From contig JBAVQS010000162.1 in NCBI GenBank assembly GCA_049694275.1, forward strand, positions 1 through 20,318: a stretch of DNA of 20,318 nt, read 5' to 3'. A program made the translations under genes and the position numbers. The notes under the pieces were generated by a model that searched no databases, was not told the origin of the DNA, and was given only the letters and a program-made list of their open reading frames with translations. Each line of letters opens with the position of its first letter. Position 1 is the first letter of the stretch. The stretch is from JBAVQS01 sp049694275 (GTDB lineage: Bacteria; Chloroflexota; Anaerolineae; UBA4142; SHND01). Below are positions 6,778 through 13,969 of the stretch, piece by piece.

Positions 6778-7764
6778 ATGATCATATCACGAACACCTTT
6801 ACGTATCAGTTTTGCCGGCGGCGGCACGGACCTCCCCGCCTTTTATACCCAGAGTGCTGGGGCAGTACTAAGTACCGCAATAACAAAATACATTTATATT
6901 ACTGTCAATGAAAAGTTCGACCAAAAGATTCGCGCCAGTTACTCGGTCACAGAGATGGTGGACCGGCCGGACGAACTCAAGCACGAGTTGATTCGCGAGG
7001 CGCTCAAGCTGGTGGGTATCGAAGGTGGAATCGAAATCACCTCGATCTCGGATATCCCATCAAGTGGGACCGGGCTGGGTTCGTCGAGCTCTTATACCGT
7101 CGGGCTCTTGAACGCGCTTTATGCTTTTATCGGTTTTCATGCAGAACCTGAGCGCCTGGCGCGCGAGGCTTGCCAGATCGAGATCCAGCTCTGTGGCAAA
7201 CCGATTGGCAAGCAAGACCAGTATATCGCGGCGTATGGGAATACGCAGTTTATTCAGTTCAATCCAGACGACAGCGTGTATGTCGATCCAATCATCTATG
7301 ACCGCGAGGCGAAAAAGCGATTACAGGCAAGTCTTTTGATGCTCTATACCGGCATGACCCGGTCAGCAGATGGTATTCTGCGCGAGCAGTCGGAAAAATC
7401 GCAACAAGACGAGGCCGCCAGACAGAGCCTGACTGTATTGTCCCAACTGGCGCGCCAATTGCGTCAAGCGCTCCAAAGTGGCGATGTTGATTGTGTGGGT
7501 CAGGTTCTGCATGAAGGGTGGCTGGAAAAGAAAAAGCTCGCCTCGGGGATCAGCAATAGCAAGATCGACGATTGGTATGAGCGCGCACTTGCGAATGGCG
7601 CACTGGGCGGCAAGTTGCTCGGCGCCGGTGGGGGTGGCTTTTTGCTCCTCTATGCGCGCCCGGAACGGCATCCCGATATCATTCAGGCGCTGCCTGAACT
7701 GCGGTCCATTCCCTTTCACTTTGAGCCGCAGGGCAGCAAAATCATCTTTGTTCAAGAGAATTAA
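6778..7764 (+). CDS. GHMP family sugar kinase (D-glycero-D-manno-heptose 7-phosphate kinase-like)
   Basis: The protein has 328 residues. The N-terminal R-T-P-L-R-I-S-F-A-G-G-G-T-D-L-P motif (residues 5-20) is typical of HddA-like kinases. The GHMP ATP-binding loop is P-S-S-G-T-G-L-G-S-S-S (94-104). The C-terminal glycine-rich L-G-A-G-G-G-G-F segment (about 281-288) completes the family set. A K-Q-D-Q-Y segment lies mid-protein. Such enzymes phosphorylate the anomeric carbon of sugars with ATP before nucleotide activation: heptose 7-phosphate for HddA, L-fucose or related sugars in relatives. No GmhA, GmhB or HddC gene is in view, so the true substrate is open. The start at 6778 has GGTGGGGGTGA just upstream. 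The acyltransferase starts directly after the stop. Confidence 0.87.
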   Translation: MIISRTPLRISFAGGGTDLPAFYTQSAGAVLSTAITKYIYITVNEKFDQKIRASYSVTEMVDRPDELKHELIREALKLVGIEGGIEITSISDIPSSGTGLGSSSSYTVGLLNALYAFIGFHAEPERLAREACQIEIQLCGKPIGKQDQYIAAYGNTQFIQFNPDDSVYVDPIIYDREAKKRLQASLLMLYTGMTRSADGILREQSEKSQQDEAARQSLTVLSQLARQLRQALQSGDVDCVGQVLHEGWLEKKKLASGISNSKIDDWYERALANGALGGKLLGAGGGGFLLLYARPERHPDIIQALPELRSIPFHFEPQGSKIIFVQEN

Positions 7765-8556
7765 ATGGAGATCACCTCTACCACAAGCCCTCAGGGTATT
7801 CAAGAGCAGCACGCCCAATCAGCGAACGGTCTCGGGGTGTACCTGGGACGCCAGGCGTCAAGCCTGCTGCGCTATGTGCTTGAACAGACAATCATGGCGC
7901 TGTTTGGGTGGGTTCCAACCCTCCTCGGAATCGGGTTGCGGACCCTTGCATACCGGTTGATCCTGCGGATGGATGGAATCGCCGCGATCGAGTCGAACGT
8001 ACGCATTCGGTACGCGGACCATGTGCACTTGGCGCGGAACGTCTATCTGGATGAAGGGGTCTATTTGCACGCGATGCCGAACGGCATCGAAATCGGCGAG
8101 AATAGCTATGTGATGCACCATGCCGAATTGCACGTGTTTAATTTCCGCAATCTTCCCAACGCCGGCATCAAGATCGGCAAAAACTGTTTGATCAGCGAGT
8201 TTAACGTCATGCGCGGGCAGGGAGGCATCACGATTGGCGATAACGTCTATACCTCGCCTTTTGTGCAGATGGTCGCCGTCAATCACGTGTACAATGACCG
8301 CAATCAGCCAATCATCGCGCAAGGCATTACGGCGCAGGGCATTGTGGTCGAGGACAATTGCTGGATTGGCTCGGGCGCGATCATTCTCGACGGAGTGCAC
8401 ATCGGCCGTGGCTCGGTTGTGGCTGCCGGCTCGGTGGTGAGCAAGGATGTGCCCCCCTATACGATTGTGGCGGGGGTGCCGGCCAAGGTCGTGAAAGAGA
8501 TTACCGACGACCAAACGGGGCCTGAAGGTATCCAGGTTCATTTCGGCGGCGGCTAG
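7765..8556 (+). CDS. left-handed beta-helix (hexapeptide repeat) acyltransferase
   Basis: The protein has 263 residues. An amphipathic or hydrophobic N-terminal stretch (about residues 30-70) precedes the repeat domain. From about residue 75 there are hexapeptide repeats of the [LIV]-G-x-x-x-x type, such as I-E-I-G-E-N, I-K-I-G-K-N, I-T-I-G-D-N, W-I-G-S-G-A and I-G-R-G-S. The likely catalytic histidine is His174 in V-N-H-V-Y. The ending P-P-Y-T-I-V-A-G-V-P-A-K-V matches WcaF/maltose O-acetyltransferase-like enzymes. Expected role: transfer of acetyl from acetyl-CoA (or another acyl group) to a sugar hydroxyl or amine. The ATG follows the kinase TAA with no gap, so translation is probably coupled. 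The acceptor is probably a sugar of this locus, by context only. Confidence 0.88.
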   Translation: MEITSTTSPQGIQEQHAQSANGLGVYLGRQASSLLRYVLEQTIMALFGWVPTLLGIGLRTLAYRLILRMDGIAAIESNVRIRYADHVHLARNVYLDEGVYLHAMPNGIEIGENSYVMHHAELHVFNFRNLPNAGIKIGKNCLISEFNVMRGQGGITIGDNVYTSPFVQMVAVNHVYNDRNQPIIAQGITAQGIVVEDNCWIGSGAIILDGVHIGRGSVVAAGSVVSKDVPPYTIVAGVPAKVVKEITDDQTGPEGIQVHFGGG

Positions 8557-8630
8557 GATGTGCAGCTGATGCCCCGGCTGAATGGGGTCAGGCGAGTCAG
8601 GTTAGGCAACTCAAGTGAGAGGACAAATGC

Positions 8631-9881
8631 ATGACGACACTCTCGGTAGTCATTCCCGCATATAATGAAGAGGGCGGCATCGAGCCGGTCATCGGGCGCG
8701 TACTGGCGATGCGTCCGGCGCTCGCCGGAATGGACATTGCGCTCGAATTTATCATCGTTGACGACGGATCTCGCGACCGGACGGCGGCCCTGATTGCCAA
8801 ATATCGTGAGGTGCGGTTGATTCGGCATCTCAAGAATCGCGGCTATGGCGCGGCGATCAAGACCGGGTTCCGGTATGCCACCGGCAATTATCTTGCCTTT
8901 CTGGACGCGGATGGCACCTACCCGCCGGAATGCTTGCCGGAATTGTGCCAGGCGGCGGTTGCCAGGAATGCGGACATGGTGGTTGGGTCGCGCATGGGTG
9001 GCGCCAAGAGCCAGATGCCGCTGACGCGCTGGATCGGCAATTCGGCGTTTGCGCAGCTGCTGAGCTTGATCGGCAACGTAGTCGTGCGGGATACCGCAAG
9101 CGGGATGCGTATCATTCGCCGTGAGGCTCTCGAGCGGCTTTACCCTCTCCCCGATGGCCTCGATTTTACGCCGGCGATGAGCACGCGGGCGATCTATGAG
9201 AATTTGAAAATCGTCGAAGTGCCGATCCCGTATGCCGAACGGATTGGCCGCTCCAAGCTGTCGGTGGTGCGCGATGGGCTGCGTTTTACCAACTCGATTG
9301 TCTGGACGGCCCTCGCGTACAACCCGGTTCGCATTCTAGGGTTGTTCTCCCTCGCTGCGCTTGCCGTTGCCGTGGTGATTGGGCTGTACATCGTCGGACT
9401 GCGGCTGAGCGGTGTGACAACGCTCAATGCATGGCAGGTCTATGTGCTCTTTGGCGCGACGCTGTTGAGCGTGGTCGGCATCAGCCTCTTTTCGCTTGGC
9501 GCAATGTTCAACTATTTGGTTGCCCTCTTTCACAAGCGTCCGGTGCGGCAAGGGCTTTTTGGCAAGCCGATTTTCAACCCACCGCTCGACCACCATTTCG
9601 GCTGGGTGGGCTTGGTCTCGGTCGCCGTTGGGACTTTGCTGAGCCTCGGCGCGCTCGGTTTTGGCCTGACGAGTTGGCCGATTGAACGGATGTGGTTCTA
9701 TCTGCTGGCGAGCGCACTGCTGGTGGTCATTGGCATTCAACTGGCAATCTCCTGGCTGGTCATGCGCGTACTCGAAGAGCTGGCGCAGCGGGACGTGGCG
9801 GCGCAGCGGGACCTGATCGAGCCCGACCCTTCCACGGTGGATGTGGGACCGGTGGTAGACCTGGGTTTGGTAAACCGCTAG
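8631..9881 (+). CDS. family 2 glycosyltransferase with C-terminal membrane helices (DPM1-like)
   Basis: The protein has 416 residues. The N-terminal GT-A domain starts S-V-V-I-P-A-Y-N-E-E, has the nucleotide-binding D-D-G-S (44-47) and the metal-binding D-A-D-G-T (92-96). The R-D-T-A-S-G-M segment and a later E-V-P-I-P-Y are typical of polyprenyl-phosphate glycosyltransferases. Four hydrophobic segments follow, roughly 228-252, 265-295, 318-343 and 349-375. Expected role: transfer of a sugar from a nucleotide donor to polyprenyl phosphate on the cytoplasmic face. The start is fixed by GAGAGG at 8617-8622; an ATG at 8627 is in another frame. The hydrophilic tail carries a small duplication (A-Q-R-D twice, 12 bp repeated at 9782 and 9800). 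Confidence 0.9.
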   Translation: MTTLSVVIPAYNEEGGIEPVIGRVLAMRPALAGMDIALEFIIVDDGSRDRTAALIAKYREVRLIRHLKNRGYGAAIKTGFRYATGNYLAFLDADGTYPPECLPELCQAAVARNADMVVGSRMGGAKSQMPLTRWIGNSAFAQLLSLIGNVVVRDTASGMRIIRREALERLYPLPDGLDFTPAMSTRAIYENLKIVEVPIPYAERIGRSKLSVVRDGLRFTNSIVWTALAYNPVRILGLFSLAALAVAVVIGLYIVGLRLSGVTTLNAWQVYVLFGATLLSVVGISLFSLGAMFNYLVALFHKRPVRQGLFGKPIFNPPLDHHFGWVGLVSVAVGTLLSLGALGFGLTSWPIERMWFYLLASALLVVIGIQLAISWLVMRVLEELAQRDVAAQRDLIEPDPSTVDVGPVVDLGLVNR

Positions 9882-9882
9882 A

Positions 9883-9930
9883 CACGGAAACAGTCGCCCA
9901 AGTAGACATGGAAACAAGTAAACAGGTATG
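9883..9930 (+). repeat. degenerate octamer tandem array running into the wecB start
   Basis: Six consecutive 8-bp units, all starting with CA, fill 9883-9930 exactly. Examples are CAAGTAGA (9899-9906), CATGGAAA (9907-9914) and CAAGTAAA (9915-9922). The last unit, CAGGTATG (9923-9930), contains the AGG of the ribosome-binding region and the wecB ATG itself. The 8-bp phase can be followed weakly upstream into the end of the glycosyltransferase gene (TTGGTAAA at 9867, CCGCTAGA at 9875). Confidence 0.65.
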
Positions 9931-11070
9931 CTGAAGGTCCTCTCCATATTTGGAACGCGCCCGGAAGCGATCAAGATGGCGCCAGTCGTGCGTGAACTGC
10001 GCAAGTATCCAGAGATTGAGGCACGGGTCTGTGTCACCGGGCAGCACCGGGAGATGCTTGACCAGGTGCTGCAATTGTTCGAGATTATGCCGGACTATGA
10101 CCTCAACGTGATGCAGCCGAACCAGCAGTTGGCGGCGACGACGGCGCGGGTGCTGGATCAAATTGATCCGGTGCTTGTCGCGGAGCGCCCCGACTGGGTA
10201 CTGGTGCAAGGGGATACGACAACGGCCATGGGTGCAGCTCTGGCCGCCTTTTACCGCCGCATTGCCGTTGGGCATGTCGAAGCAGGCCTGCGCACTCACG
10301 ACAAATACCAGCCGTTCCCCGAAGAGATCAACCGCCGGATCGCCGATGCGGTTGCCGAGGCTTTCTTTGCGCCGACCGCGGTCTCCAGGCAAAACCTGTT
10401 GAGTGAGAACTTGCCAGGGGGCAAAATCCTTGTAACGGGGAATACGGTCATCGACGCGCTGCTGCAGGTGGTGCAAAAACCGTTCGTTTGGGAAGAATCG
10501 GTGTTGCGCGCCATCCCGGCGCTCGCGCCTGTGATTCTGGTGACAGCGCATCGCCGCGAGAACTTTGGCGAGGGAATTGAGAATATTTGCCATGCGCTCG
10601 CCGAAATTGCGGCGCGCCATCCCGAGCTCTATCTCGTCTATCCTGTTCACCTCAACCCGAATATTCAGACGCCGGTGGCCCGGATTCTGGGAAGCCGCCC
10701 CAATATTTTGCTGACAGCGCCGATGGATTATCTGAGCCTTGCGCATCTGATGAAGCGGGCCCGGATCGTCATTACCGATTCGGGTGGTTTGCAGGAGGAG
10801 GCGCCAAGCCTGGGCAAGCCGGTGCTTGTGCTGCGTGATGTGACGGAACGTCCCGAGGCTGTGCAAGCGGGCACCGTCAAGCTGGTCGGGACCGACCGGG
10901 CGCGCATCGTGGCCGAGACCGAACGGTTGTTGAATGACACGGCAGAGTACGAGCAAATGGCGCGGGCGGTGAATCCGTATGGCGATGGGCATGCGAGTGA
11001 GCGCATCGTCGGATTCCTGCGTGGCGAGTCCGTGCAAGAGTTTTTACCGGCCCGGACGGGACCGGTATGA
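9928..11070 (+). CDS. wecB: UDP-N-acetylglucosamine 2-epimerase (non-hydrolysing)
   Basis: The protein has 380 residues, full length. It interconverts UDP-GlcNAc and UDP-ManNAc in the cytoplasm (EC 5.1.3.14). Hallmarks are I-F-G-T-R-P-E-A-I-K-M-A-P at the N-terminus, T-G-Q-H, V-Q-G-D-T-T-T with Asp96, H-V-E-A-G-L-R with Glu118, F-P-E-E-I-N-R-R with Glu132, and T-A-H-R-R-E-N with His208. These correspond to the known active-site residues of the E. coli enzyme. D-S-G-G-L-Q-E-E and R-D-V-T-E-R-P-E near the C-terminus bind the nucleotide. The product UDP-ManNAc usually feeds ManNAcA or linkage-unit synthesis. No WecC dehydrogenase or WecG/TagA transferase is in the window. The start codon and ribosome-binding region lie in the octamer array described separately. 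Confidence 0.96.
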   Translation: MLKVLSIFGTRPEAIKMAPVVRELRKYPEIEARVCVTGQHREMLDQVLQLFEIMPDYDLNVMQPNQQLAATTARVLDQIDPVLVAERPDWVLVQGDTTTAMGAALAAFYRRIAVGHVEAGLRTHDKYQPFPEEINRRIADAVAEAFFAPTAVSRQNLLSENLPGGKILVTGNTVIDALLQVVQKPFVWEESVLRAIPALAPVILVTAHRRENFGEGIENICHALAEIAARHPELYLVYPVHLNPNIQTPVARILGSRPNILLTAPMDYLSLAHLMKRARIVITDSGGLQEEAPSLGKPVLVLRDVTERPEAVQAGTVKLVGTDRARIVAETERLLNDTAEYEQMARAVNPYGDGHASERIVGFLRGESVQEFLPARTGPV

Positions 11071-11171
11071 TCCTGTTCTCTGAGGTGTTGGGAATTGGGT
11101 GGCCGACATGACATGCCACGCAGGAGATGGACCCTGTTTTTGAATGATATTTGCCCGAAGGGGGGCAGCAT

Positions 11172-11177
11172 AAGGAG
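11172..11177 (+). promoter_or_regulatory. strong Shine-Dalgarno of the radical SAM gene
   Basis: AAGGAG (11172-11177) lies eight bases before the ATG at 11186, near the ideal. It excludes the out-of-frame ATG at 11181. It is the clearest ribosome-binding site in the window, and lies just after a weak hairpin (TGCCC/GGGCA, 11152-11168). Confidence 0.8.
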
Positions 11178-11185
11178 CTGATGAT

Positions 11186-12814
11186 ATGGCTGAAGAGAAA
11201 CATATTAATCTAGGAACACGCAGCCGGCAGATTGTTTCCCCGCCGCGCTTTCCCGATGCGGGGGCGGTGGTGCGGGAATATATCGTCAAGCGGGATCGTC
11301 CCGCGAGCGCGGTGGACGTATTGCTGGTGAATCCCCCGTCGCCGGATGGAGACATTTGGATTCGGAGCCAGCACCGCGTCGGACGCAAGTCCCGCGAGAA
11401 CATGATCTGGCCGCAGGTATCGCTCGCCCAGATGGCCGCGATGCTGCACATGGATTACAAGGTGGCGGTGATTGACGCCATCGCCGAACGGATGACCTGG
11501 AAAGAATTTGAGAAACGGCTGCGCCAGTACATGCCCAAGTATTATCTGACGCAGGTGACGGCGCCGACTTTGCAGAACGACATGTACGGCGTGTTTCTGG
11601 CAAAATCGCTGGGCGCCAGAACAATGGCGATGGGGACGCACGTGACGCCGATGACCGTCGAGACACTGCGGCCTTTTCCGGCGCTCGATTTTGTGCTGCG
11701 CGGCGAGCCGGAGGTGACGCTGCGGGAAGTGGTCGATACGCTGGAAGGCAAGACGCCGACCGACCCGCAGATTATCAAGCTGGTGCAAACTACCAAGTCG
11801 CCGGTCCTGGGCGATCTCAAGCCTGAGCCTGGGGACCTGGGGCATGTGGCTGGGTTGGCGTGGCGCAAGAATGGGGAGATTTGCATCAATCCGGACCGGC
11901 CGTTTATTCCAAACCTCGACGACCTGCCGATTCCACTGCACCATCTGCTGCCGTACCAGAAATACCTTGTGCCTTATCTCAAGGGACCGTTCACCTTTAT
12001 CGTGTCGAGCCGGGGCTGCAGCGCGGGATGCATTTACTGCATCAAGCATGTCAGCTATCAATGGTCGCTGCGCCTGCGGTCGCCGGAGAATATCGTCAAA
12101 GAGTTGAAGGTTCTCAAGGGGCTGGGCATTCATAATGTGCACATGTATGCGGACCTGTTCACGCTATCGCGCGACCAGGTGATGGGGCTGTGCGAGCTAA
12201 TGATCAAGGAAAAGCTCAACATGCGCTGGATGTGCAACAGCCGCGTGGACTATGTGGACGAAGAGATGCTGGCGATGATGGGCAAGGCGGGTTGTTACAT
12301 GATCGCCTGGGGCATCGAGTCGGGCAATTACGAGATTCTCAAGCACGCGCGCAAGGGGGCCGACCCGGCCAAGGCTGCGCGGGCGCTGGCCTGGTCCAAA
12401 GCGGCGGGCATTAATAACTGGGGTTATTTCATCATTGGCCTGCCGGGGGAGACGGAAGCGTCGATTCAAGAGACCATCGCATTCGCAAAAAAACTCCCGC
12501 TCGACATTGCCCTGTTCCACATCGCCGCGCCGTATCCCGGCACCCCCTTCTTTTTTGAAGTGGTCAAGAACGGCTGGTTCCGCCCCGGGACACGGTGGGA
12601 AGAGGTGGACATGGACCGCTCGACCGTGCTCGACTATCCGACCCTGCCCGCCGAGCGTTTGGAATACTGGCAAAAGCGGGCGTTCCGCGAGTGGGCGTTC
12701 CGCCCCGGTCCACTTTTGACCTATCTCAAGGGATTCAATACCTGGGCTGGCATCAAGAGCGCGTTGAGCGTGGGTGTACAGCATCTGACGTGGCTGGGGG
12801 GCGAAGCAGAGTAA
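11186..12814 (+). CDS. B12-binding-type radical SAM protein
   Basis: The protein has 542 residues. The N-terminal half (about 40-190) has the L-L-V-N-P-P opening and the alternating strands of a cobalamin-binding-like domain, as in BchE/class B radical SAM methylases. I do not see the D-x-H-x-x-G histidine motif, so cobalamin would bind base-off without it or may not bind. The radical SAM core starts with V-S-S-R-G-C-S-A-G-C-I-Y-C, giving C278, C282 and C285 for the 4Fe-4S cluster. Later core motifs include W-G-I-E-S-G and I-I-G-L-P-G-E-T, followed by A-P-Y-P-G-T-P. A C-terminal extension of about 80 residues follows. The reaction is unknown. It sits 115 bp after wecB and 8 bp before wecE, suggesting action on a sugar or lipid carrier of this locus. 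Confidence 0.9.
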   Translation: MAEEKHINLGTRSRQIVSPPRFPDAGAVVREYIVKRDRPASAVDVLLVNPPSPDGDIWIRSQHRVGRKSRENMIWPQVSLAQMAAMLHMDYKVAVIDAIAERMTWKEFEKRLRQYMPKYYLTQVTAPTLQNDMYGVFLAKSLGARTMAMGTHVTPMTVETLRPFPALDFVLRGEPEVTLREVVDTLEGKTPTDPQIIKLVQTTKSPVLGDLKPEPGDLGHVAGLAWRKNGEICINPDRPFIPNLDDLPIPLHHLLPYQKYLVPYLKGPFTFIVSSRGCSAGCIYCIKHVSYQWSLRLRSPENIVKELKVLKGLGIHNVHMYADLFTLSRDQVMGLCELMIKEKLNMRWMCNSRVDYVDEEMLAMMGKAGCYMIAWGIESGNYEILKHARKGADPAKAARALAWSKAAGINNWGYFIIGLPGETEASIQETIAFAKKLPLDIALFHIAAPYPGTPFFFEVVKNGWFRPGTRWEEVDMDRSTVLDYPTLPAERLEYWQKRAFREWAFRPGPLLTYLKGFNTWAGIKSALSVGVQHLTWLGGEAE

Positions 12815-12822
12815 GCGAGCCG

Positions 12823-13965
12823 ATGGAGCATTCCTATTCGATCCCATTTAACCGGCCATCACTGGTTGGGAATGAGCAGGCGTACATTCTCGAGTCGCTG
12901 GCGAATGGGCACATTTCGGGTGATGGTGTTTTTACCAAAAAATGCCAGGGGTTTCTTCAAGAGACGCTCGGTGTGCCCAAAGCACTGTTGACGACGTCGT
13001 GTACGGATGCGCTCGAGATGGCGGCGCTGCTGCTTGATATTCAACCGGGTGACGAGGTGATCTGCCCGTCGTTCACTTTTGTCTCGACCATCAACGCTTT
13101 TGTGCTGCGCGGGGCCTGCCCCGTCTTTATCGACATCCGGCCCGACACGCTCAACCTGGACGAGCAGCAGTTGGAACGGCGCATCACGCCGCGTACCAAA
13201 GCGATTCTGGTAGTCCACTATGCCGGGGTGGCGTGTGAGATGGATGCGATCCTGGAGATCGCGGCGCGGCATCGGGTGCCGGTGGTCGAGGATAATGCGC
13301 ATGGGCTATTTGGTAAATACAATGGCAAATATCTCGGCACGTTTGGCTGCCTGGCAACCCAGAGTTTCCACGAGACCAAGAATTTTACCTGCGGTGAGGG
13401 GGGCGCGCTCTTGATTAATGACCCGCAGTATGTCGAGCGGGCAGAGATTGTGCGCGAAAAGGGCACGAACCGGAGCCGGTATTTTCGAGGGCAGGTGGAC
13501 AAGTATTCCTGGGTTGATGTGGGATCGAGTTATCTCCCTTCCGATATTCTGGCCGCTTTTCTATATGCTCAATTCGAAGCGCGGGATCAGATTCAAATCC
13601 GACGACAAGAGATCTGGGAGCACTACCGGGGGCGCCTGGGCAATTGGGCCGTCGAGAATCAGGTGCGGTTACCGGTGGTTCCCGGTCATTGCGAGCAGCC
13701 CTATCACATGTTTTACCTGCTCTTGCCCTCGCTCGACCGGCGACAGGCGCTCATCGATCACCTGCGCTCTTTTGGGATTCTCGGCGTCTTTCACTATTTG
13801 CCCCTGCACCTTTCGGAAATGGGGCAGCATTTCGGGGGAAAGGCGGGCGATTGCCCGGTGACGGAAGAGGTGAGTAACCGTCTCTTGCGCTTGCCTTTTT
13901 ACAACTCGATGACTGAAGCTGAGCAGGAACGTGTCGTCGAGGCGGTGCGGCGCTTCGAAGTGTAA
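12823..13965 (+). CDS. wecE: dTDP-4-amino-4,6-dideoxygalactose transaminase
   Basis: The protein has 380 residues and is a PLP-dependent aminotransferase of the DegT/DnrJ/EryC1/StrS family. It converts dTDP-4-keto-6-deoxyglucose to dTDP-4-amino-4,6-dideoxygalactose with glutamate (EC 2.6.1.59). The match to WecE/RffA is strong along the length: G-D-G-x-F-T-K-K-C, T-T-S-C-T-D-A-L-E-M-A-A, C-P-S-F-T-F-V-S-T, H-Y-A-G-V-A-C-E-M-D, V-V-E-D (Asp157), S-F-H-E-T-K-N with the PLP lysine Lys186, and R-E-K-G-T-N-R-S-R-Y-F-R-G-Q-V-D-K-Y. The start at 12823 gives M-E-H-S-Y-S-I-P-F-N-R-P, matching the family N-terminus; the frame is open further upstream inside the radical SAM gene but is not conserved there. 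No rmlA/rmlB or WecD homologue is in the window. Confidence 0.95.
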   Translation: MEHSYSIPFNRPSLVGNEQAYILESLANGHISGDGVFTKKCQGFLQETLGVPKALLTTSCTDALEMAALLLDIQPGDEVICPSFTFVSTINAFVLRGACPVFIDIRPDTLNLDEQQLERRITPRTKAILVVHYAGVACEMDAILEIAARHRVPVVEDNAHGLFGKYNGKYLGTFGCLATQSFHETKNFTCGEGGALLINDPQYVERAEIVREKGTNRSRYFRGQVDKYSWVDVGSSYLPSDILAAFLYAQFEARDQIQIRRQEIWEHYRGRLGNWAVENQVRLPVVPGHCEQPYHMFYLLLPSLDRRQALIDHLRSFGILGVFHYLPLHLSEMGQHFGGKAGDCPVTEEVSNRLLRLPFYNSMTEAEQERVVEAVRRFEV

Positions 13966-13969
13966 TGTG

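Noticed and set aside
8585..8615. GTCAGG/GTTAGG-like units before the first glycosyltransferase, resembling the heptamer family
   Set aside because: Only two or three loose matches with irregular spacing; not enough to call an array.
9760..11037. Long minus-strand open frame opposite wecB (425 codons), and similar ones at 3406-4518 and 11210-12142
   Set aside because: They are mirror frames produced by GC-rich codon use in strongly conserved + strand genes, and their translations show no family motifs.
11152..11168. Small hairpin before the radical SAM gene as a possible terminator or riboswitch
   Set aside because: Only five pairs, no T tract, and no recognisable aptamer features such as a B12 box.
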